NCBI RefSeq assembly: GCF_900005765.1
Contig: NC_041691.1
Coordinates: 1,674,001 to 1,738,000 of the forward strand
DNA length: 64,000 nucleotides
Reading direction: 5' to 3'
Source: Plasmodium relictum
Taxonomy: Eukaryota; Apicomplexa; Aconoidasida; Haemosporida; Plasmodiidae
This document shows positions 1-10,191 of the stretch, piece by piece (within the stretch, counting starts at the first letter, position 1; each line of letters starts with the position of its first letter). Position numbers and translations under genes: made by a program. Under the pieces are notes generated by a model. That model was not told where the DNA came from and did not search any database. It worked only from the letters and a program-made list of their open reading frames with translations.

Positions 1-207
1 ATACAAAAATATTGTTTAAATAATTTAAAATATAATTCTAACAAATGGGAGGTAATATTATACATGCATATATATATATATATATATATATATGTTTTTT
101 ATTTTATTTTATTTTTATTTTTGCAGAATGATAAAAATTTAATCAATATTATTAAGTTTTATGCAACTGGAAAAATTAAAGATGAAGATGTATTAAAGAT
201 AACTTAA
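1..207 (+). CDS. C-terminal end of an unrecognised spliced gene
   Basis: Only the last two exons are inside the window. Exon 1..51 stays open in frame 1 from the window edge. A GT-AG intron (52..126, containing a TA repeat and ending in a T-rich tract plus ttgcag) separates it from exon 127..207, which stops at TAA 205..207. The join is phase 0. The visible tail is 43 residues, rich in Asn, Lys and Ile, with one Trp and one Cys and no motif I recognise. The frame stays open across a clean splice pair, so I trust it as coding. The product cannot be named from this fragment. It converges on the S8e gene, whose stop lies 444 bases away. Confidence 0.65.
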   Translation: MQKYCLNNLKYNSNKWEVILYMHIYIYIYIYVFYFILFLFLQNDKNLINIIKFYATGKIKDEDVLKIT

Positions 208-650
208 GTAGATATATATATATTTTACTAGAAGTAAAGATATATTACTTTTTTATTTATTTATAAATATATCCTTTCACTTGTGGAACATTTTATTTAT
301 TATTTGCCCTTGAGTTATTCTGTTGGATTTTTCATTTATTTTTTTATTATTTAGAATTTTTTTTTTATATTTTTTTTTTACCCATTTATAAGCATTTTAC
401 TTATACTTTCAAAGTATTATCTTAATTAAAAATTAGCTAAAAGTATATTCTCTTAAATAAATTTTAATTTTATATCTATTAAAATGTTTAGCATCTATAT
501 ATATAAATATATATATAAATATATCATTTGTTAATTATTAAAAATAAAAAAAAAAGATATATATGAGAATTATATTACACAAAATAACATTTTTTCTTTT
601 TTTTTTTTTGAATGAGAAAAAAAAATACTTTAAATATATATGATATTTTC
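208..650. other. Gene-free gap between convergent genes
   Basis: A+T-rich spacer holding the 3' untranslated ends of the partial upstream gene (plus) and of the S8e gene (minus). It contains (TA)n and long T runs. I see no frame, RNA or other structure that stands out. Confidence 0.5.
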
Positions 651-1683
651 TTAATTTCTTTTTTTTTTGTCCATTTTACGCTTGTAAAATAATAATTCAT
701 CTCCTTCAATAATATATCCATCAGCTTTACCACATTGTCCTGGTCTGCTACTAATACAAGCTAAAACTCTTCCTTGTTTAAATTGTTCAAGTAGTACTGG
801 ATCAATTTGTTTTGATTTTCCTATTTTTTTAATTATTGCATAAGATTTATCTTTTTCATTATTTTTTTTTTCCTCTTTATTTTCTTCATCAGTTTTTTTT
901 TCTTCTTTGCCTTCTTCTTCTGCTTTTGTCTTCTTTTTTTTCCCTAGAGGCACGCCAAATGTATTTTCATACCTATTATTAAGAAAATGTATATATACAT
1001 GTATTAATAAAATATATATATATATATATTTTTATTTTTTCAGTAGATAATTCCATCTAAATGGATACATAACTTCATTAAATTAATTTTTAGGAATTTA
1101 TAAGACATATATTATTTTCATAATTAAAAACAAAGATAAATATAAATTATATTTTTTGTATTTTTTTTTTTTTTCTTTATTCAGTCGGTAATTCCAGCTA
1201 AATGAATATATAATTTCCTCAAATTTATTTTTAGGAATTTATAAAACATATATTCTTTTCATCATTAAAAGAAAAAAAAAAAAATAAAATAAAATAACAC
1301 AAATGCAACATTCTTTTTTTTTTTTTTTAAAATAACTATTTTATTTACCATGTTGTAAATGGATGAGAATCAATTAAAACAATACAATTTTTTACTAATG
1401 TTTTTGTTCTAACAAGTTCATTATTTGATGCATTATAAACAACATCAATAATTCTCGTGATTTTTGATATACCAAAAGATGGCCATGAAAAACTACCTGA
1501 ATCTAACTTAATTGCACGATACTTATAATTTCTTCCTCTTCCTCTAACTATGTGAACTTGTCTACTTCCTAATTTCGTATTTGAAGGTGGTCTACCTAAT
1601 TCATATTTTCTCTTTTTTTTATGAATTTTCTTTTTTCCACCGGTTAAGCGAAGCTTGTGTCTTCCATCTCTACTAATACCCAT
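651..1683 (-). CDS. RPS8: 40S ribosomal protein S8 (eS8)
   Basis: Structural protein of the small ribosomal subunit. Two coding exons: 1349..1683 and 651..972, with intron 973..1348. The donor splits the Trp codon (TG|GTAAAT) and the acceptor is AG|GTATGAA, so the protein reads ...[18 protein letters not shown]..., which fits the S8e family. The sum is 218 residues, about the usual length. The N-terminus [19 protein letters not shown] is the classic S8e start. A Lys/Glu-rich insert at about residues 120-150 is typical of the region before the conserved C-terminus ([19 protein letters not shown]). An acceptor AG sits directly before the ATG and a strong donor (GGTAAGAAA on the minus strand) lies near 2209, so a 5'UTR intron is likely. 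The coding intron is unusually interesting because it hosts two box C/D snoRNA-like units. Confidence 0.96.
1040..1124 (-). ncRNA. Diverged tandem copy of the S8e-intron snoRNA
   Basis: An 85-base unit that aligns without gaps to the neighbouring snoRNA core (1181..1265), with about 12 differences by eye. Box D (CTGA, plus 1040..1043) is intact. The box C equivalent is ATTATGA instead of ATGATGA, breaking the conserved GA core. The guide has three changes and can still pair with GGUAAUUCCA, with one G-U pair, but loses the flanking pairs. It is either a decaying duplicate or a weaker second guide for the same site. It sits nearer the 3' splice site of the same intron, so it would be co-transcribed with S8e. 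Confidence 0.55.
1171..1275 (-). ncRNA. Intronic box C/D snoRNA, 18S 530-loop guide (snR77/SNORD65-like)
   Basis: Lies inside the S8e intron on the transcribed (minus) strand. Read 5'->3' on minus: a T-rich arm TTTTCTTT (plus 1268..1275), box C ATGATGA (1259..1265), a possible internal D' (CTAA), the guide, box D CTGA (1181..1184), then AAAGAAAA (1171..1178), which pairs with the first arm as a terminal stem. The guide just upstream of box D is complementary to CGGUAAUUCCAGCU, the universally conserved 18S 530-loop sequence, over 14 contiguous bases. By the box D+5 rule the methylated base would be the U of CGGU. In yeast that nucleotide is 18S Um578, guided by snR77, and the human counterpart is guided by SNORD65. 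Boxes, stem, spacing, host (a ribosomal protein intron) and target all agree. The name is by function, not by alignment. Confidence 0.85.
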
Positions 1684-3434
1684 CTAATAACAAAAAAAAA
1701 AAAAAAAAATTATAATTTATATTAAATTAATATCACTTTTTTATTAATTCTGAAGAAGTCAGAGATATTAATATAAAATATATTTAACTTTAATAAAAAA
1801 AATATACACTTTTTTTTTCTTGTTTATAAAAAATATAAATGAAACTTTCTCTTGTTATGTATATATTTAAAAAAAAAAAAAATTAATTTCTATTTTTATA
1901 TTATCATATTTAACATATATATTCATATATATGAAAAAAATTTTATATATTATCAAACAATAATTGAGAAATTATAAAAAAATAAAAATTTCCAATGATA
2001 TTAAAAAATAACAACAATAAATTCATAAAAACACTTTAATATATAAAAAAGAATTTACATAAAATATAATAAATACAAACAAATAAGCATGTGAATATTT
2101 TTCTTAGAATAACATATATATTTATATTTAATGTAAAGTTTTTTTCTTAAAAATATATTATTTTTATCTCATTTTGTTTTCATATAAATTAAAAAATAAT
2201 TTTTCTTACCTTATTAAAAATTAAATAAATATACTTATAATTCTGTTTTTTTAATTATTTATCTATTGTTTAATTCCTTTAAATTATAAATAAAATGAAC
2301 TCATGATTAAAAATAACAATTCTTTTAAAATTTCTTATTTTATTTTTTTTTTTTTTTTAAAAAAAAAGAAAAATAAAATAAAATATATGTATGCAAATAA
2401 TACTTGAAAATATTTTAAAATAAAAAAAAAAAAAATCATGTATGAAAAAATAATGGAATATATATATATACATTTATTTATTTTTTTATACATATTAAAT
2501 GTAGAATTACAAAATAAAAATAAAAATAATGCACTTATTTCTATATAATATGTTTTTTTTTGTAATATATTTCTCTGCTTTTTTTTTAATTATATATATT
2601 ATTTACATAATAAAATTGCTTTTTCAAGTAGTAACTTGAGGGGGTTATAAAAAATGTTCAATAAAAAACAAGATACATAATAAATGCCATTATCATTTTT
2701 ACAAAGAAGTAAATTAAAAAAAAAAAAAAGTCTTGGAATATATAAAATCTTTTATTTTCAATTTTTTAATTTATTATAAATTGAAAGCAATATACAATTA
2801 TGTACAAATGATCCTTCCCACAAGGTTTATTTTTTTACTTAATTTTTTATTTTTTTTTATTTTGTGTGAATGAGTATGCAAACAAGAAAAATAGTAGCAA
2901 TTCATGCTATAATTAGAAAAAAAAAATGAAGTAAAAAGTAAATTTTTTATTTTCTACATAATAAAAATGGGATAATGGTAATATTAAATAATTTTATTTT
3001 TCTTTTTATCTATTTATTTTAAAATGAGTTAAGTATTATAGATCATTTCTTAATTTTTTATTTTTTTTATTTACCTAAATTTTATTATATATATGTGTTA
3101 TTTAAAAGTTATTTCAATTATTATTTATTCATTATGCTACATTTTTGAGAATTATTAGTTTTTAGGAATAAGTTTGCTTTTAATATCAAATATTAAAAAA
3201 AAAAAAAAAGAGATGAGTTACAATTTTTTATGAGAAAATAAAAAAAGAAAAAACAACTGAAAAAAGTATCTTATTCATATATAAAAAAAAAGTGTATTTT
3301 TAAAAACTATAATAAGGGCAAGAGTATATATATATATTATATATAATAAAAGCACATATTTTTAGAAGGAAAAATAAAAACAAATATTAAAAAATAAAAA
3401 ATAATAAAAAAATTATCCAAATAGAGTAAAATTT
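1684..3434. other. S8e 5' leader, likely 5'UTR intron, and spacer
   Basis: On the minus strand a donor-like GGTAAGAAA (GT at 2209..2208) and an acceptor TTATTAG directly before the S8e ATG (AG at 1685..1684) suggest a 5'UTR intron, 1684..2209. A short patch near 1748..1766 (containing CTGAAGAAG) stands out in composition but forms no complete snoRNA that I can find. Two further less A+T-rich islands lie at about 2620..2648 (a short hairpin, CAAGT-loop-ACTTG, followed by a G run) and 2806..2828. The rest is A/T homopolymer and (TA)n sequence. It also holds the 3'UTR of the Cgr1-like gene. Confidence 0.4.
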
Positions 3435-3953
3435 TTAATTTTTTTTTAAAATTTTATTTATAACTTCGGATGATAATTTATATATTTTATTTTTTGTTTT
3501 TTTATCACATTTGCGAATTTTTGATATATCTTTAATGACAGTCATATTCCCCACTTTCAATTCTCCTTCTAATTTTTTAGCTTTTTTCTTTTCCTTTTTT
3601 ATTTTATTTTTTTTCCTTCTTTCACTTATTTCTTCTAGCATTTTTTTTTCTAGTTCTTTTCCAGCTTGTGTCATTTGCTTTAAATTTTTATTCTTTAAAG
3701 TATTTTTAAATTTATTATATGTCCTTCTAATAGGTTTTATTGTGTTATTATCTTTATTTTTTGAAAATGTTTTATCATTTTTAACATTTAAATATATTCT
3801 ATTTCTTTCAATCATTTTATTTACTTCATTTTGTAGTTCATCACATTCATTAATTTCTAATTGATTAGTATTAACCACTTTTATATCTACATCTTCTGTT
3901 TCTACATTTTTTATGTTTGTTATTTCCTGTATATTATTTACGTTGCAATCCAT
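3435..3953 (-). CDS. Small basic protein, Cgr1/CCDC86-like nucleolar factor (tentative)
   Basis: A single-exon protein of 172 residues. The N-terminal 45 residues are acidic and Asn-rich. The C-terminal half is a highly charged helix: ELEKKMLEEISERRKKNKI, then KKEKKKAKKLEGELKVGN, then MTVIKDISKIRKCDKKTKN. This layout (a basic coiled coil of ERR/KKEKK type, an Asn-containing turn, then VI-x-(5)-KI+K-x-KK) resembles the Cgr1/CCDC86 family of 60S ribosome biogenesis proteins, whose C-terminus reads like ENERKAEVVQVIRNPAKLK. The match is by eye and rests on low-complexity charged sequence, so the family call is an inference. The open frame itself is convincing because its composition differs sharply from the flanks. 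It is transcribed away from the helicase gene, sharing a 1.7-kb divergent promoter region. Confidence 0.6.
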   Translation of the reverse strand: MDCNVNNIQEITNIKNVETEDVDIKVVNTNQLEINECDELQNEVNKMIERNRIYLNVKNDKTFSKNKDNNTIKPIRRTYNKFKNTLKNKNLKQMTQAGKELEKKMLEEISERRKKNKIKKEKKKAKKLEGELKVGNMTVIKDISKIRKCDKKTKNKIYKLSSEVINKILKKN

Positions 3954-5621
3954 TTTATCATTTACTTTTATTTTTATTATTTTGAATTACTCTTTATTTC
4001 CAAAATTTTAAGTTATATAACAATTTCTTTTTTACTTTCTTTTATTTTTTAAATAATAGAAATGAAAAAAAAAATTGGGATAAAAAGAAAATTTTAACGA
4101 AATTATAAAAAAAAAAAAATATGAAAATTGAAAAGAAAAGAAAAACAACGAATAATGAATAATTATAAAAAAGTAATAAAAAAAGAAATATTATTGACAA
4201 AAAAAAAATGTATATATATATGTTTTTAAAATAAATGTAAATCCCAAAATCATAAATTTTTGATTTATTAAAAGTGACATTTTTTTAGATATTAAAATAT
4301 TTTATTTTTTTAGTTTTAAATGTAATTTATTTTTTATTTTATTATATTTCTTTTATATATTTTTTTCGTTTAAAAACGTTTTTTTCTTTATTATTTTAAT
4401 ATTTTTTTTTGAAAAAAGTTTTCAATTTGTTATGTTTTATAAGATATGTTTTTTGTGAATATGTATGTTTCTATTATATATATTTTGTAAATATATAGGC
4501 TATTTAAAAATATTTTTATCTATAATTATAAATAAATAATAAAAGATCTTTTAAATTTTTAATTCTTTGTTTATTTAATGAAAAATTATTTAATAAACCG
4601 TGTTTTATTATAAGTATCAATATCTATATTTATATAATATTTATAAGCGAAATTTTTTTTTTTTTTAAATTGATTTTTAAAAAGTGTTGTAAAATAATTT
4701 TTAAAATATTTTTTTTTTTAAAGGATTTTTTTTATTTTTGAAAAGAATCTATATTTTGTTTCTAATAATAGAAATTAAAGTTAGTATTTTAATATTATTT
4801 TAACATTACATATAAAATTTATCACCTATATGTTTTTTTCTATTATATATTTTGTTTTAATAATTTATGAAAATATATAATGCTTTAAATTAATTTATAT
4901 ACATTTTTGAATGAAAGAATAGAAAAAAATTAGCTTAAAGGAATAATCTTGAGAATATGTTGCTATATGTAAGTAAACAAATATATTATTTTTTTTAAAT
5001 AAAAAAGAAAAATAAGAGAAAATATTATTATTTTGAGGCAGAAAATAATATTAGATTCCATTTTTAAAAGGGAAAAAAAGTAAAATTCCTACAATGTATA
5101 CAAATACATATAGTATATTTTTTTCTATATGATTATTAGAAGAATGGATTAAAGTAAAATTATAATAAAAAAAGATAAAAGAAAAAATGAAAAAAAAAAA
5201 GCAATAAAAAAAAAAAAAAAAATGATATAAAAAAATTAGAAGTAAAAATATAATTTTTTAATCTTGAGACAGGAATTTGAGTATTTTTTTTTTTTTTTTA
5301 AAGATAATAACATACATTTATATTTTTTATTTTAAAATAATAATTAAGTTTTATGCCATATAAATTATATATATATATAATTTTTAATTTTAAATAAATA
5401 TTAAAAAGATAAAAGATAAAAGAAAAAATAACATATAAAAAAGAAAATTAAAAAAATGTCTAAATAATTAAAATATATAAAATAATACAATTAAATTTTT
5501 TTTTTCTCTTCTTTTTTAAATAGTAGATTAATATGTACATATAAAAAATATTAATTTATATATATATATGTATAAAAGTATACAAATAGAATAATTATAT
5601 ATATTTCAATAAAATATCACT
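3954..5621. other. Divergent intergenic region
   Basis: Lies between the Cgr1-like gene (minus) and the helicase gene (plus), so it must hold both promoters. It is almost pure A/T with homopolymer runs. The least A+T-rich part is about 4920..5110, where scattered G/C could mark the helicase leader. I see no coding frame and no recognisable RNA. Confidence 0.4.
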
Positions 5622-8600
5622 ATGATACAGCAGAAGATACATAAAAAATACAAAATATTAAAAAATGAAGATATAAATCATCACTATACCATTAATGATA
5701 TAGAAGTTTATTTTCCGTATGAATTATATGACTGCCAGTATAATTATATGTTAAGTGTTTTAAATGCTTTAAAAAAAAGAGAAAATGCAATATTAGAATC
5801 ACCAACAGGTACAGGTAAAACATTATGCTTGTTATGCGCAAGTATTAGTTATCTTGTCGATATTTTAGAAAAAAAAGGGAATTTTTCTGAAAGTATAAAT
5901 ATTACTGAAAGTAATAAAAATACTTCATTTGATTTTAAAGAAAATGAAAATTCTCCGAAAAAAGTAGTTAGCGATTTCCCTAAAATAATATATGCTTCAA
6001 GAACACATAGTCAGTTAAAGCAAGTAATAAAGGAATTAAAAAACGTTTATTTTATAAAAAATAATGAAAAGTATAAATTACTAACTACTATATTAGGTTC
6101 AAGGGACCAATTGTGTGTTCATAATATTAATTATAATTATAAAGGTACTTTACTAAATAATATGTGTAAAAGGACTAGAAGAAGTGGAGAATGCATGTAC
6201 CATAACGGATTAAAATATTTAGATAAATTAAAACATTTATTTACTACACCAATGGATGTAGAAACATTAAATGAAATAGGTAAAGGAAATTCGATAGGCC
6301 AAAATATTCATTTTTGCCCTTTTTATGCTACTAGAGAAATTCAAAATGAATGCCATGTTATTTTATTACCGTATAATTATTTGTTTGAAGAAAATACTAG
6401 AAAAATATTAAAGTTAAACTTAGAAAATAGTATAATAATAATTGATGAAGGACATAATATTGAAAATGTAGCAGAAGAAGCAGTTTCATTCAAAATAAAA
6501 GATTCTGATTTATCTTTTTTTTTAGATTCAATTAAAGCTACTTTAACAGTTTTAGATAAAGTGAATGATATAGATAAAGAAGCAAAAGATAAGATAAATG
6601 TTGATGAATTATTTATTTTGAATAGAAGTATAAATGCATTAATAACATGGTTGAACAATGAACGATTAGAAAAAAATGAGAGAAAGAAAATTAAGGAAAA
6701 ACATAAAACATATGAAGGTAAACAAATATTTGAAATATTTAAAAATAATAACATAAATATTACTAAAGAAAATTTTGAGAAATTCAACACATTACTATCA
6801 TCTATGATAGAATTATTAAATAAATATATTAATGATTTTAAACTATCTCAAATGGATATAAATAATGTAAATAGATATATCTCCACTATAGATAACATTC
6901 GAAAATCATTTGGTATATTATTCAGTGATATTGTTAATAATTGCATAGAATATTTTCAGTTATATATTAATGAAGAAAAAGTATCATATTCCGATTGTGC
7001 AGATAAAGTATATGATAAAATGAAAAAATTTTCAAAAAATAAAACAAAAATAGAATATGATAAACATAATTATACTATGTGTAAAAATATTTCCTTATTA
7101 TGCTTTTCTGCAACAGCTAGTTTATGTGGAATTTTAAAGGAAAAAGTAAATTCTATTATTGTAACTTCAGGTACCTTATCACCAATTGAACCATTTTCTA
7201 GGCAATTGAGTGGGAAATATTTTTCTTTTAAGCACATTTTAGAAAATGACCATGTTATAAAATCCCATCAATTATTTGTTGGATGTATGACACATTACAA
7301 TAACCAAATTTTATTGTCTACATATGAAAATAGAACTAATGAGAATTATATAAAAGCGTTGGGGAATTGCATATTTGATATAATTGTATGTATACCATAT
7401 GGTGTATTAATATTTTTTTCTTCTTATAGTTCAATGACTGAAACAGTTAATGCTTGGAAAAAATTCCAAATATTTGATAAAATAAATACTTATAAAACTA
7501 TATTTATTGAACCAAATAAAGCATCTGATTTAAAAGAAATTTTAAACAATTATGAAAATATTATAAAAAAAAAAAAAAAAGGTGCAATCCTCATGGGAGT
7601 TTGTAGGGGAAAAATATCAGAAGGAATAGATTTTAAAGATGACTGTTGTAGAGGAGTTATAATATGTGGTCTACCTTATGGTAATGTATATGATAGTAAA
7701 ATAATTTTCAAAAAAGAATTCTTAGACAATTTTAATTATGAAATAAGTGATGACAACAATTCATCTATCATCCCTTCTAAAGGAAATAAATGGTATAATG
7801 AAGAAGCCATGAGATCAATAAATCAATCAATAGGGAGAGTTATTAGGCATAAAAATGATTATGGAGCAATTTTTTTTCTAGATTCTAGATTTTCTAATAA
7901 TCAAAGAATTAGGGAAATATCAAAATGGGTTAGAACTCATTTTCGTATTTATAGAGATATTGAACAAATACAAAGTGATATAGATAAATTTTTTGAGTTA
8001 TTTAAAGGATTAAATGATCAGAGTGTGGAAGAAAATAAAAAGAATTCCATTTATAATAAAGAGAAGGACGAAGAAAAAGGTGCCATTAAAGAAATAGGTA
8101 AAAATTTTCAGGATTGTTACGTAAAAAATGAGAGAACTAATAAAAATAAACATGAAATACCACAAAATAAATTTATATTTAATCCTACTAAAAAAATGAA
8201 AAATCAACCAAAAATTTTAAGTATGATACAGAATATAACAAAAGGGAAAAACCAGGAAAAAGATATTTATGTAGACAGTAAAGAACAAAATATTTTTGAA
8301 ACAAAAGAGGATAACATTAATATGAAATTAGATAATGCAAAATCTTTGATAGCTTCTTTTAGAGAGATTTTATCAAAAAATATATATGATAAATTTTTTG
8401 AGCTTATTAAGGAAACGAAAAAAAAAAATAATGAAAATAAATATGAAATATTAATAAATAGAATTCTAGAATTAATTATACAAAATTTTGTTGAATCGAA
8501 TAAACAACAAAATGAAAGCGTAAATGAAAATAATTCAAATGTTATTTTAAATGATATAATGAATGAGAAACAATTAATAGATGTTTGGAGAATTCTGATT

Positions 8601-8747
8601 AAATTAATTAATAACTTTTTTCCTGTACAAGAAAAGGAAAAATGTTTTTTTATTCTTCAAAAAAAATTCAAGGAGAAAACAAATGATTTTGATGAATTAG
8701 AAAAATATGTATACAATTATAGATTAGAAAAAATAGAAATCATTTAA
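5622..8747 (+). CDS. RTEL1/FANCJ-type Fe-S DNA helicase (XPD family)
   Basis: A 1041-residue superfamily 2 DNA helicase, predicted nuclear and 5'-to-3', of the class that unwinds recombination intermediates and G-quadruplexes. The start (VYFPYELYDCQYNYM, residues 29-43) resembles RTEL1 closely. Walker A is SPTGTGKT (60-67). The Fe-S cluster cysteines lie at about 165, 181, 190 and 232. The Walker B DEGH box is at 275-278. Later motifs include VTSGTLSPIEPFS, the motif V region ISEGIDF, and motif VI QSIGRVIRH near 735-743. The helicase core ends at about 790. The remaining 250 residues are Lys/Asn-rich with a helical C-terminus and no domain I recognise. Its syntenic P. falciparum gene is, from memory, annotated FANCJ-like, but the N-terminus reads more like RTEL1. 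Single exon. The ATG follows an in-frame A+T-rich leader. Confidence 0.92.
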   Translation: MIQQKIHKKYKILKNEDINHHYTINDIEVYFPYELYDCQYNYMLSVLNALKKRENAILESPTGTGKTLCLLCASISYLVDILEKKGNFSESINITESNKNTSFDFKENENSPKKVVSDFPKIIYASRTHSQLKQVIKELKNVYFIKNNEKYKLLTTILGSRDQLCVHNINYNYKGTLLNNMCKRTRRSGECMYHNGLKYLDKLKHLFTTPMDVETLNEIGKGNSIGQNIHFCPFYATREIQNECHVILLPYNYLFEENTRKILKLNLENSIIIIDEGHNIENVAEEAVSFKIKDSDLSFFLDSIKATLTVLDKVNDIDKEAKDKINVDELFILNRSINALITWLNNERLEKNERKKIKEKHKTYEGKQIFEIFKNNNINITKENFEKFNTLLSSMIELLNKYINDFKLSQMDINNVNRYISTIDNIRKSFGILFSDIVNNCIEYFQLYINEEKVSYSDCADKVYDKMKKFSKNKTKIEYDKHNYTMCKNISLLCFSATASLCGILKEKVNSIIVTSGTLSPIEPFSRQLSGKYFSFKHILENDHVIKSHQLFVGCMTHYNNQILLSTYENRTNENYIKALGNCIFDIIVCIPYGVLIFFSSYSSMTETVNAWKKFQIFDKINTYKTIFIEPNKASDLKEILNNYENIIKKKKKGAILMGVCRGKISEGIDFKDDCCRGVIICGLPYGNVYDSKIIFKKEFLDNFNYEISDDNNSSIIPSKGNKWYNEEAMRSINQSIGRVIRHKNDYGAIFFLDSRFSNNQRIREISKWVRTHFRIYRDIEQIQSDIDKFFELFKGLNDQSVEENKKNSIYNKEKDEEKGAIKEIGKNFQDCYVKNERTNKNKHEIPQNKFIFNPTKKMKNQPKILSMIQNITKGKNQEKDIYVDSKEQNIFETKEDNINMKLDNAKSLIASFREILSKNIYDKFFELIKETKKKNNENKYEILINRILELIIQNFVESNKQQNESVNENNSNVILNDIMNEKQLIDVWRILIKLINNFFPVQEKEKCFFILQKKFKEKTNDFDELEKYVYNYRLEKIEII

Positions 8748-9606
8748 TAAATAAATATAGTACCATATATAAATGTATCATTATCCATCTTTCATTTTTA
8801 ATTAACATATATTAATAAATATTCTTTATATGTATAAAATTATAAATTATTAAATTAAATACTTTTAGTTAAATATAACCTAAAAAAATGACTCTTAAAA
8901 ATATATATATATATATATATATATCAGTAATTAAAATGTTACATTTATGTATGATGGTAAATTTAATAATAAAAGTTATTCTTATATATAGTTTTAATTT
9001 ATTGAAATTGTAACCTTTTATTATAAAATTTTTGAATACCTATATATATATATTAAATTTTTATTTAATTTATAAAACCAAAGTGTAATATCTTTTAAGT
9101 TTAAAAATTTTTAACAGTACTAAATATATGTTATCTTTTTATTTTATTCATTCATTTATTTTTTTTTTTTTTTTATGTAACAAAAAAAATTTTAATTTAA
9201 AATTTTTTTTTTCAAAATTAAATTTAAAAAAAAATTTTATCAAATAATTTTAAAAGTTAATGGCCATATTTTTTTGTAAGTACTTTTCCTAAAAGCGTGT
9301 TATTAATAAATAAAATAAAGTAAAATAAAAAAAAAAAAATTAAAAAAAAATTAATATTGTATTTTTACTAACTCATTAAAAATTTTTTTTTAAATTAATT
9401 TCTATAATCTTTAAAAGGATTAGTATATACTTTTTTTAAATATAAAAAAAATATTAAATACTAGAATATATGTTTTGAATTAAGCATTTTAAAATTCATA
9501 AACGTAATTTATTCACTTTTAGTTTTAAATTATTATCCTTTAAAAGACAAAAAATTATATATATATATATATATAAATATTTCATTTTAAATAAAAATGA
9601 TAAAAA
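8748..9606. other. Gene-free gap between convergent genes
   Basis: 3' flanks of the helicase (plus) and of the four-exon membrane protein gene (minus). (TA)n near 8906..8924 and 9558..9574, and poly-A/T runs. Nothing else is visible. Confidence 0.45.
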
Positions 9607-10147
9607 TTACAATACTTCGTCTAATGCGTGTTTTACAATATTATGATTTCTCAACTATCAAAAAAATAAAATAAAATAAAATTATATAATTTTTTGTAAA
9701 TATTTATCCTATAAATATATTAAAAAGTTATTTTATTGTATATTTTTTAATACTTACCTTTTTTTTTTTTTTTTTACTTTTACTTCTTCTATACAAAATT
9801 TTTACTAAAAGGATAAAAATGCACAGAAGGAGCACAATAAAGAAAGCTAAAAAAAATAATTTGAAATACCTAATGGTAAATAGAATTAAAAAAAAATAAA
9901 GATTGTAAAAGCTATTATGATATTAAAATATTTATATAGGTATTTATTTTTTTATTTACCAACAAGCTGTACTTAAAATGTTTGTGTAACCAAAATAAGA
10001 ATTTTCAATTATATTTTTAGTCTTAACTGTACCATGCCGTTCTTTTAAAATATTTTGAATTTTATGTTTCGTTTGATTAATAGAATAATTTTCTCTTAAA
10101 TTATTTTTTATTTTTTGTATAATTTCTAATTAGAGAAAAAGGAAAAA

Positions 10148-10191
<44 letters not shown>

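Noticed and set aside
1748-1766. CTGA-containing patch in the S8e 5'UTR intron as another C/D snoRNA
   Set aside because: A box D-like CTGA exists on minus, but I found no box C within about 100 bases and no rRNA-complementary guide.
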